From Chitinophaga sp. CF418 (GTDB lineage Bacteria; Bacteroidota; Bacteroidia; Chitinophagales; Chitinophagaceae): a DNA stretch of 64,000 bases. Both the position numbers and the translations under genes were made by a program. Of this stretch, positions 8,901 through 16,900 are shown one piece after another. The notes under the pieces were generated by a model, which saw only the letters and a program-made list of their open reading frames with translations, made no database searches and had not been told where the DNA came from. Position 1 is the stretch's first letter. Each line of letters begins with the position of its first letter. The stretch spans positions 62,001-126,000 of the forward strand of contig NZ_FRCN01000006.1 in assembly GCF_900142925.1 (NCBI RefSeq), written 5' to 3'.

Positions 8901-10359
8901 CCATGCTTATTACAAGAAACACCTGGGAAGTCTGCCAGGGTTCAATGAGAGGGCGGCCGCAGCTGGTTGGGAAGAGCGGAGCAAGATAACAAATGAATAT
9001 CTTGCAGAGCCGGAGTTTAATTATGACACCTTTGGTAAGGTATGGGCCTGCTACTGGGATGAAGACTTTATTATTAAAGCCATTACAGCCAATCAATCCG
9101 GATCCAATGAACGTATCTACGATGTACCAAAGCAATACCTGACACAAAAGATCTGTGATATTGCCGTCGCAAAGAACTCATACGATTTTCAGTTTGTGCC
9201 GAAACATCTTGTGACGCAGCAGATGTGTGAAAAGGCCTGTTCTTTGGACTATGGCGCAGCCCTTGAGTATGTTCCTTTGCCCATGCGTACGGCAAAGGTT
9301 TGTGAACTGGCAATCGGCAGAGATATTGAAAACATAAAGTTTGTCCCGCTTGAGCTACGTACTGTAGCGTTTTGTGTAGGAGCTGTTCTGAATGACAGCA
9401 AGCTGAGTAAATATATTCCGCATGCGTTGTATACTGCCGTTTATGAAATGCTTTTTACAAAGTATAAGAACAGATTTTCCCTGGATTATCTGCTCGTAAA
9501 CCGGGGACTGGGATTGATTTTGGATAAGAAATATGTCGATGCGAGGAAGAAGTTAACCGAAGTAGAAACTACTAAGAATGTCAGTCCGTTTTACCTGCAT
9601 CAATCCGTTTATTATCTTGGCTGGACCTACTTCCTGGATGGAGATACCAGTAAAGCTACTGAATACTGGCGTAAATCACAGGACATTGCCAAATCGCAGA
9701 AAATTGAGGATGAGGATTGGTTAACATATCCTTATGCTTCTTTCCAGCTGCCGGATGTTCCTGGAGTATACGAATTCAGCCAGGAAGAATTTGACAGGCA
9801 GATGCGGGAGGCGTCCTTACTGGTGCAGGATAAGAATTATATCCAGGCAATTGATATACTCAGCCAGGCTGAGAAACTGCTCAGGGATGCACAATGTTCA
9901 GAAATGAGGCTGTGGGCTTATGTATGGGACCATCAGCGTTACGCGCTCTATGAGGCTGGCAGGAAAGAGGAATCGCTTGCATTATGCCGTAACACCATTA
10001 CTGAATTAAATAAAGTCACTTTGTGGGATTACCTGGAAGAGTTTAATCCTATCCGTGCGGCATTACGTAGTGCCCATAATAATCTGGCTTACCATTGCTA
10101 TGAAACAGCAACAGATCTGAAAGGTGTCGAGGAGGGGATTAAGCATATCAAAATCACCATGAAGACTGTATCACCGATTGAAGAAAAGAATGTACTGAAT
10201 CTTTTCTACGAGACCCAGGCCCTGCTTTTGCATAAAGCAATGGGCTTTGATCCGGGCTATAAGAAGGACCTGGAAAAGGTGGTCGCTAAGATCGGTAAAC
10301 TAAAGTTGATGGAAAGTGGTTTATTAAGTGATGAGTATATTGAGAAGGTGAAGTTATAG
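5905..10359 (+). CDS. Giant WGR-domain protein with SUKH-like, TPR and repeat modules
   Basis: The product has 1484 residues and no signal peptide, so it is cytoplasmic. A WGR domain (about residues 5-72, KFWDIEINGNLFTVYFGKAG) opens it; WGR domains are known from PARP enzymes and MolR-like proteins and can bind nucleic acid. Residues 110-245 resemble a SMI1/KNR4 (SUKH) fold (ENIEEMESAAGFQMPEAFVD). An acidic linker follows (about 273-292). Residues 300-520 include a DGDLHIDGDLEIP stretch like the strand repeats of polymer-forming proteins. TPR helices lie at about 531-705. Residues 828-1178 hold degenerate repeats with the pattern VP..L.T...C..A, like DUF4116 repeats, and more TPR-like helices run from about 1192 to the end. 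No catalytic site is visible, so I infer a scaffold or sensor. SUKH proteins are often immunity proteins. A strong terminator follows. Confidence 0.75.
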   Translation: MKSKFIHQDGKSNKFWDIEINGNLFTVYFGKAGTQGQTQTKEYTSEEECKKAADKLIAEKVRKGYIQVTEEVSAEPVNSHTAISEAASSTPPQHLFGDLLALGQYLADGNYPGELETVHVTDENIEEMESAAGFQMPEAFVDFCLEEGSLFFSKDDFICAIYCYNAEGVNGNNLHGFLTFYQNFYRCKFKLLEEEAGFLSKACWVLGMIISGEEMRIFVSDPLGMIRGIHFPQALKNTNDEAFLQALSPVLEAKASLKSFMGTAAFEALTVSTKEAEAEEEDSGEEDENQETQVFLQKHGIKAVSYDEILEALGVDHLFDYWDEDGDNSYAANYESEREYFEYFSSAIYYCDGDLHIDGDLEIPHVNIALLVVRGNMTIHGKVASSYGRTAAYYVTGNTTVDYLDLGYFQKTLGTETIRYVASAWGEDDEVVHSMPFRSINAPYFFSWFYDLGCFEFAPETLITALYNYDELSSYVTDNAFLAWHDYAYAFVPELCYTLDESHHDTLNISMRSVYEALKNNQPVLQKGVTLEGIKLTREGVRLTKEEDITGAYQCFKEAFTKAPGYYLAYYHAGKCLFEQKAYKQAMEVFTKGIPYTPEKVKYEFACMEEAALSAVRIGEYNKAIQLANTALQKNESAYFALRVLGEALICQQRLEEAKGYLERSVEINSIFTNNWLLGLVYHLQGDEKKADKYYKEAAQKSGSAQPYTEHTSLHYLYGDPVTVNWDTQGQVSTVKDQAYWDQYFADMLGKYGPDMYKKTGKFPDEWLSAKLLTIPDQYRTRDMLQALLEHKTKGEYDVRGRLIGHFKRELYTPDIILLAVNREEPCFYHEIPAEFLTEQIYQIHPHGIDLAYVPKEQLTYDLCFRAVIDNQYNYKHVPAAFRDERMNIALIAGGNLQDTHCKDLPSKYYTNEYIKQAIDLGIHVIKNIPPKLVDTEIYQYATGKYSQEHEWPFIVEQYDRDRWRFGSQSDLERMGKAVRKYGMNIFDHIDAEQINKHSHAYYKKHLGSLPGFNERAAAAGWEERSKITNEYLAEPEFNYDTFGKVWACYWDEDFIIKAITANQSGSNERIYDVPKQYLTQKICDIAVAKNSYDFQFVPKHLVTQQMCEKACSLDYGAALEYVPLPMRTAKVCELAIGRDIENIKFVPLELRTVAFCVGAVLNDSKLSKYIPHALYTAVYEMLFTKYKNRFSLDYLLVNRGLGLILDKKYVDARKKLTEVETTKNVSPFYLHQSVYYLGWTYFLDGDTSKATEYWRKSQDIAKSQKIEDEDWLTYPYASFQLPDVPGVYEFSQEEFDRQMREASLLVQDKNYIQAIDILSQAEKLLRDAQCSEMRLWAYVWDHQRYALYEAGRKEESLALCRNTITELNKVTLWDYLEEFNPIRAALRSAHNNLAYHCYETATDLKGVEEGIKHIKITMKTVSPIEEKNVLNLFYETQALLLHKAMGFDPGYKKDLEKVVAKIGKLKLMESGLLSDEYIEKVKL

Positions 10360-10372
10360 TACTTGAATATTT

Positions 10373-10416
10373 GCAAATGGAAGCCCGGTTTCGAAAGGAG
10401 CCGGGCTTCCATTTGC
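10373..10416 (+). terminator. Long perfect hairpin terminator after the WGR gene
   Basis: Sixteen-base arms GCAAATGGAAGCCCGG (10373-10388) and CCGGGCTTCCATTTGC (10401-10416) pair perfectly around a 12-base loop. A second small hairpin (TACCCTC 10417-10423 with GAGGGTA 10435-10441) follows immediately. A T run is absent, but the stem is very stable. Confidence 0.8.
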
Positions 10417-10508
10417 TACCCTCTTATCATGCGAGAGGGTAAATCGAAAGAATACTCAATCTGATACTGTAATAGTATTTCAAAATCAAAATTTGTTTAA
10501 TTTGAGAT

Positions 10509-11846
10509 ATGCTACGTGTTTATCCCGTTTATCTACATTTTTTTTTGTTCCTGTTTAATGCCCTATGCGCTTTCGGGCAAGTTCAATTGTCTGCTAAAAA
10601 TCAGATGTACCCTGAGAATCAGCTGAAAACTGATCTGCAGTTCCTGAGGGGAAAATTGGAGAAAATACATCCGGGGCTTTATCGCTATACTCCTAAACCA
10701 GCGTTTGATATCTTTTTTGACAGTCTTTACAATTCCATTACCAGGCCAATGGACGAGCAGGAATTTCTAAGCTTAATTACCCTGCTACATGCTAAAATTG
10801 GCGATGGACACACGATGTTTTTGCCAAGCCAGGCGACAACTGATTATAACAATAGCAAAGGCAGATTTCTGCCCCTCTCACTGTCATACATAGGCGGGAA
10901 GCTTTATATTCTTGAAAATTGCTCCCCCGATTCCAGCATTAAAAAAGGAGAAGAGATCGTAAGTATTAATGGAGAAGGAATAGATGTTGTCATGTCGCAA
11001 CTGATGGCAAGGCAAATCAGAGACGGATACAACCAAACCTATCCGGTTTGGATACTAAATCATTATTTTACGGCTTACTATAGTTTTGTTTATGGCCAGC
11101 CTTTGCAGTTCTGGCTGGAACTGAGGAACAATAATGGCGAACTTCATAAAAAGCAGATAGCAGCTCTCACAAAGGACAGTATAAGGCTTTTCCGTCAAAT
11201 CCGCTATCCCGCTATTGAAGACCATGGAATTGCATTAGAGAAAAGGGATAGCACAACTTCCATCCTGACTATTAAAAGTTTCGATCCTGATTTACTGAGA
11301 TCGCTTTATAAACAGGACTATAAATATGTAATTGACAGCGCTTTCGCCGCGTTGAAACGCAATCGGACTGCAAATCTTATCCTGGATCTACGGGACAACC
11401 AGGGCGGCGATTTTGAACCGGGGCGTTACCTGTTGTCGTACTTACTGATTAATCCTACCCGCTATTTACAGTTTGGAAAAGAAGCGCGGTTAATACAGCC
11501 CCGAATCAATCATTTTACCGGAAAGTTATTCGTACTGATAAATGGTGGCAGTTTTTCCAACACTGCAATTGTTAGCGCCTGTCTTGAAAAAGATCAAAGG
11601 GCAGTCTTTGTAGGGGAAGAGACAGGTGGCAATAAGTATATTATTAGTGGAGACGCAACAGAAATATCACTGCCGCAAACCCAGATAAGAGGCTTTGTTT
11701 CCACCACAACGTTTCGGATCATGCCTGGCGCCGGTAATGGTCACGGGGTTTGGCCTGCATTCCCGGCTGTTCCCGATATCACAGCTGTTTTGATGGGAAG
11801 AGATGTAGCAAAAGTACGCGCGCTGAAGCTTATATCGGAACACTGA
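10509..11846 (+). CDS. Secreted S41-family (tail-specific) peptidase homologue
   Basis: The product has 445 residues with an N-terminal signal peptide (LHFFLFLFNALCAFGQ). The N-terminal helical region (LKTDLQFLRGKLEKIHPGLY and HAKIGDGHT) and the C-terminal S41 core (LILDLRDNQGGDFEP, then NGGSFSNTAIVSACL, then FVGEETGGNKYI) are typical of Bacteroidota S41 proteins. A central segment (SYIGGKLYILE, GEEIVSINGE) resembles a PDZ domain. Ser350 in GSFSNT aligns with the nucleophile of CtpA/Prc. The general-base lysine usually lies 25 residues later; here that place is Asn375, with Lys376 next to it, so activity is uncertain. It would act in the periplasm or at the surface. No operon partner is evident. 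Confidence 0.85.
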   Translation: MLRVYPVYLHFFLFLFNALCAFGQVQLSAKNQMYPENQLKTDLQFLRGKLEKIHPGLYRYTPKPAFDIFFDSLYNSITRPMDEQEFLSLITLLHAKIGDGHTMFLPSQATTDYNNSKGRFLPLSLSYIGGKLYILENCSPDSSIKKGEEIVSINGEGIDVVMSQLMARQIRDGYNQTYPVWILNHYFTAYYSFVYGQPLQFWLELRNNNGELHKKQIAALTKDSIRLFRQIRYPAIEDHGIALEKRDSTTSILTIKSFDPDLLRSLYKQDYKYVIDSAFAALKRNRTANLILDLRDNQGGDFEPGRYLLSYLLINPTRYLQFGKEARLIQPRINHFTGKLFVLINGGSFSNTAIVSACLEKDQRAVFVGEETGGNKYIISGDATEISLPQTQIRGFVSTTTFRIMPGAGNGHGVWPAFPAVPDITAVLMGRDVAKVRALKLISEH

Positions 11847-11914
11847 AATATCATCGGTCCCGAATTGATCATCGCGTTTCTGTGAATAATCTTTAAGTCG
11901 CGGAAGGCGCTGTA

Positions 11915-12877
11915 TCAAACCAGGAACTGGTCATAGTTATACTGATGAAATAGCTCTGCTGAAAGACTTTCCTCCGGTATAATTATCAATTTCCTTTGAA
12001 TAACCTGTTCGCGAACTTCCTCCCTGGATACATGCGCTGTTATGCTGTTTCGTTGCCCGACACTCCGCAGCATATCCGCCGCAGAGCGGCTCTTCTTCGC
12101 AATCCTGGACGTTTTGGCAGGCTGTGGATCTTTTATCTTTTCTTCCAATGGTAATACCGGCTCCAGCACGGCTGTTACAAATGCCTGTTCGCTGCTGACG
12201 GTGCCGGCTGCCTGAATACCTGTATTGGTATGCAAAAAACGGATCTGTAAAAGAATGATCGTAGCAGTGGCTTTGGCCGCCCTGACAGGCAACAGGAGGG
12301 TATGTTGTTTCTGTCCCAATGGCACACAACTCGCTGCTGTTGTTGTACCCAGGCAGATATGCTGCTCAAAGTCCATATCCAGCGCTACTGCCTGGAGTTG
12401 TATATAACGGGCATCCTTAGGCGGTTTCAGCCAGTGTTGCCAGTTAGCAGGCAGCTTTACCATCACGCTACCATTCTCATGGCGGAGAGTATCTATGCCG
12501 CCAATGGTCATGACGGCTCTCTTATTATACCGGAAATCTTTAAGGTGCTGATGCAAGGCTGCGGCACTGAATACACGTTTCCCCCGTGGATGCAGGATGT
12601 CCTCTCTCAAAGCCGCATAAACGGCCTTATTTAGCCGGTATACGGTCGTTTCGTCCTGGGCTGGCTGCCATATACCGTTCAGGGCAGAACGGATCGATTT
12701 TGCGGCCTTACTGGCCTTTGCAAATTCGCGGCTGCTTTGTTTGCTGGCGGCGGACATACTATCCGGGCCATACTGGGGCATTTTACGGCAGAATTGTTTG
12801 CCGTTTCGCTCGTAATAGATCAGGTCTCCGACATGGCCGGAAAGACCCTGGGTAATAATGTTGAAGTTTTGGGCCAT
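11915..12877 (-). CDS. Unknown protein, DUF6266-like, 320 residues
   Basis: I start it at the ATG complementing 12875-12877 (MAQNFNIITQGLSGHVGD); the longer frame begins with a weak TTG. The N-terminus (GLSGHVGDLIYYERNGKQFC, then a charged helix with SREFAKASKAAKSIRSAL) resembles the DUF6266 group of Bacteroidota, whose role is unknown. The middle is strand-rich (MVKLPANWQHWLKPPKDARY, then HTLLLPVRAAKATATIILLQ). The C-terminus is a basic, probably flexible tail with a short acidic end. There is no signal peptide or membrane segment. The gene converges on the S41 gene. Proteins of this type may have virion or extracellular-machine roles, but nothing adjacent supports this. Confidence 0.65.
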   Translation of the reverse strand: MAQNFNIITQGLSGHVGDLIYYERNGKQFCRKMPQYGPDSMSAASKQSSREFAKASKAAKSIRSALNGIWQPAQDETTVYRLNKAVYAALREDILHPRGKRVFSAAALHQHLKDFRYNKRAVMTIGGIDTLRHENGSVMVKLPANWQHWLKPPKDARYIQLQAVALDMDFEQHICLGTTTAASCVPLGQKQHTLLLPVRAAKATATIILLQIRFLHTNTGIQAAGTVSSEQAFVTAVLEPVLPLEEKIKDPQPAKTSRIAKKSRSAADMLRSVGQRNSITAHVSREEVREQVIQRKLIIIPEESLSAELFHQYNYDQFLV

Positions 12878-13972
12878 AACATGCAATAGATTATTGTTCA
12901 ATTTACGGAAAAAAATGGCATTAATAAGCTGATAACTAGCTTTTTGTTCGATTATGTCTCTATTCTTTAAGGGAATTATAAGGAGATAAAAAGGACTTCT
13001 ATATATCCTTATAGGGCTATTGTAATGCCCTTATAATGAACCTTAAATGAGCTTATAGTATGGTACTTGAATAGGGAATGAGTAGGGCTTGACCTGGACT
13101 TGATCAAGGCAAAAGTTTGTGTGTCGAAGGATTGAGATGATGAGATCAGGTGGAAAATATGTGGCACTGGCAAAGGAAGAATCAGCAATAAAAGCCGGAT
13201 GGCGACTGATGCGGGAAAATTCGGCAAGTAAAGCTGCTGTCTATAGATTAATATGAGAGGAAGCGGAAAAGAGCATGCGCGAAAATGACATGAGAAAAAG
13301 CAGGCCCCAAAGCTTATCTATGGTGCAAAGATACGAAGAAATCCGCTGGAAAAGGCTCGAATGTCTTTCTTAACCAGCACGCACGCAGAGCGGACAGTTG
13401 ACAATGTAAACGGGACTATAATATAATAATGTAAGCTCACACGTCCCGGAGAGGAAACGATCATCGCAGACACCCGGCCGCTGCGAATCCTATACGTATG
13501 TGACTAATACAGGCCGCAGCCGATGGGATTGATACAAGAGAAAGCAACAATAAAAGCTGGCACCAGGTTCCTGACACTAGAGATTTTTTTAATAAATGTT
13601 TTGAAATATACGTTATTGTCCGTAGGTTTATATCCTGAGTTAATTTCGCAACGAATTAACATTTTAATTAAGAGACAATGAACCCGAGCATTGTTGCCCA
13701 GTAAACCAAAAATAAATCTGACTTATTGATGATTTGATGTTGTAACAAGCAACAGGCAGATCTTTCACGTGGCATATAACAGTAAAACCTCTACTAATGA
13801 AATCAGTTATCCCTATGGGCGATATCAGTCCACAGTTGTACCATTTAGCACATACAAGGTTAAATATGTATATCAGTTAACAGGCTTGTAGCCTGCCGGA
13901 CAATCATATACCTGTGACTTCCTCTTCCCGGAGGAACAGGACCCTTATTTCCTATACTTAAATATACTTTCA
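12878..13972. other. 1.1-kb gap without a supported gene
   Basis: No frame here looks like a real protein on either strand. A small imperfect hairpin lies near 13003-13035 (TTATAGGGC against GCCCTTATAA). A TATCTTTG box occurs on the minus strand (complement of 13326-13333), which matches the Bacteroidota -7 element but lacks a clear -33 TTG. It could serve the minus-strand gene at 12877, but the leader would be more than 400 bases. The promoter of the large block starting at 13973 must also lie here; I could not place it. Confidence 0.4.
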
Positions 13973-16900
13973 ATGATACTGAAGACCGCTGCGAAAGGTA
14001 AGAAAGCATTTGCCATTGCCATGCTTATCTTACTTTATTGTGAAGCAGTATTGCCCGCATACGCATTTGCTGCACCGCGGGCGCCACGCCACTACAGCCA
14101 TGTGACGGTGAGCAGCATACGAAAACCGCCGTCTGCACCTGTCGTTACTGCAGATGTGGCGCTAAAAGAGCAAGCAAACGAAAAGCATTTTGGTGGCCCG
14201 GGACAGCCCGAAAGTCAGTCCTTTCATTCCGTGAACAGCGATAAGATGGTTGACCTGTTCTCCGGTGACCTCTCTTACAACATTCCCCTGATGGACGTAG
14301 GCGGTTATCCGCTGGCACTTGGTTACAACAGCGGTATTTCCATGGATCAGGAGGCAAGTTGGGTTGGATTGGGCTGGAATATCAACCCCGGATCCATCAC
14401 CAGGAACATGCGTGGACTGCCCGATGACTTTAACGGTACAGATACCGTGCAGAAGGCATCCAACATGAAGGAGAACAAAACGATCGGCGTTACTTCCGGC
14501 GCTGATGTTGAAATAACGGGACTGAGTAAGTTTGTTGGCTTCGGCATAGGCGGCAGCATGGGTGTATTGTATAACACTTATAAAGGCTGGGGAATGGAAA
14601 CCAGCGTGAACGCCAATATTAATGTAGGCTCACGCAGTATGGGCAGGTTGACCAGTGGTTTGTCTATTACCAACAGTTCGCAGGATGGCGTGACACTGGG
14701 TACTTCCTTCAGTTACAAGTTTGCGGATCAATATGCATCAGAACATGGGGGAATGAGTGGCAGCGTATCTACAGGACTTTCCTATAATGCCCGCGAAGGC
14801 TTAAAGGCGCTGACGTTCTCCGCAGGCCTGCGTCAATACACAGTGGACGATAAGAATTGCAGAGGTGTTGCCGAACAGGGCAGCTCTGTGTCCAGCTATA
14901 TCTCCTTTGCACAGCCAGCTTTCATGCCATCCATGAATCTTGCCTATACCAATACATCATTCAGTTATACCGCCAAGATAGGCTACGAGACAAAGGTAGT
15001 ACACCCAAGTTTTTATATCACAGGATATGTGTCGTTACAGGATATTGCTGATGCAGATAAACGCTTGTCATTGCCCGCATATGGATATCTGAACTACCAG
15101 AAAGCGAATGGCAATGAAGGCGCCCTGCTGGACTACAATCGTGATAGAGAGATCGCTTACCGGGAAAAGCCTGCCGTGCCTAATATCGGTGTTCCTTCTT
15201 ACACCTATGATGTATTCGCCATCTCGGGAGAAGGCAATGGCGGTATGTTCCGCGCTTACCGCGGAGACATCGGGTATGTGTATGACCACGCTATGAGATC
15301 AAGGGATAAATCAGACAAGCTCAGTACAGATATCGGTATCGGAGATCTGGTGCATGGTGGTGTTGACCTAAGCCTTACCCGCGCTTACACACAGGTAGGC
15401 CCCTGGATAGAACAGAATCCGTTGGCGAGTACAGTTGCATTCAGGAAGTCTGATAAGACATTCGAAAGCGCATACTTCAGGAACCCGGGAGAAATGAGCG
15501 GTAACACAAAAGCATTTTATGATGCTATTGGTGGTGATGATGTGGTAGCTGTAGATCTGTACCAACCAAGTAATAGTAGTCCTACCATTGAAGCGACAAA
15601 CAGACTGAATGCTTATCGTAATAAGAAGCTGGTAGCTAAGAAGACCCTTACATCGGATAACGTGTATAAAGCCACACGCGACAAACGCAGCCAGGTTATT
15701 TCTTACCTGACGGCTAGTGAAGCCAGTGTTGGTGGTCTTTCAAAATATATTGAGAACTATACGCCGAACTTATTCAGCCTCAGTAGCTGCAGTGTTGAAT
15801 TTCCTGATAATGTTAACGGACAGGGTGTAGGATTGAAGGCAGAATATTTCAAAGGGAAAAAATTCGAAGAGAAGTTATTCGAGCGTATAGATCCCCTGGT
15901 GAACTTCAATAACAAAGGAGAGTTTGCAGCCACGGCGCCTGCAGGCGTCAGCCTTGATAATAACTTTTCCATACGTTGGACTGGCAGGCTGAAGGCCGAT
16001 GTTACAGGACGTTACTGCATCACTACCCGCAGTGATGATGGCGTGAGAATATACCTGAATGATACGTTGCTGATAGACCGCTGGAATGATCATCCGGAGA
16101 AACTGGACACTGCCTGGGTGAACCTGGTAGGAGGCGAATTGTATAATCTCCGGGCAGAATATTACCAGGCAGGAGGTCGCGCGGTAATGAGAATGCTTTG
16201 GAAACCGCTGGCCACTACGGAAGTGCCTATTCCTACTTCGAATCTCTACCTGATGCCTGATAAGGATACTTTTGTCGTAGGTAATAGCCTGCTCTCAAGA
16301 GAGAAGCGTGTGAACCAGTTTCGCAAGCCTGATCATATCTCGGAGATCAGTGTGTTGAATACGGATGGACGCCGTTATGTATACGGTATCCCGGTATACA
16401 ATCTGAAACAGAAAGATGTAACATTCTCTGTAGCTGCTTCCGGTGGTAACAGGAATGAGGGAATGGTGAAGTACGCTATCGGATCTGATAATACACTGAG
16501 TAACAACAAGGGTAATGACCATTACTTCAACAGTGAGGAGCTTCCCGCCTACGCACATGCTTTCCTGCTGACAGGCATCGTCTCTCCTGATTATGCAGAT
16601 GTTACCGGAGATGGCATTTCTGATGATGACCTGGGAACGGCCGTTAAATTCAACTATACAAAGATGGCCGGTATAAAGAATCCCTACCAGTGGAGAACAC
16701 CTGCCAATGACAGCGCCGCGTATAATGAAGGCCTGAGAACAGATAACAGGGACGATAAAGGCAGCTACGTAACAGGTGAGAAGGAATTATGGTACCTGCA
16801 TTCTATTGAATCAAAGACAATGATCGCCACCTTCAAAACAAGTGACCGTGATGATCTGCCTGCAATCAATGAGGACGGTGTAAAGCAGTCCGGACGTGTG

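Noticed and set aside
8623..9147. 174-residue minus-strand frame in the WGR gene
   Set aside because: It is antisense to clear coding sequence with repeat structure. It is a shadow.
11937..12329. 130-residue frame overlapping the 320-residue unknown gene
   Set aside because: Same strand and region, other frame. The 11915-12877 frame has the better start and a family-like N-terminus.
13009..13227. 72-residue minus-strand frame after the TATCTTTG box at 13326
   Set aside because: It reads like a random hydrophobic and serine-rich sequence with no domain, and there is no clear ribosome site. I do not call it a gene.
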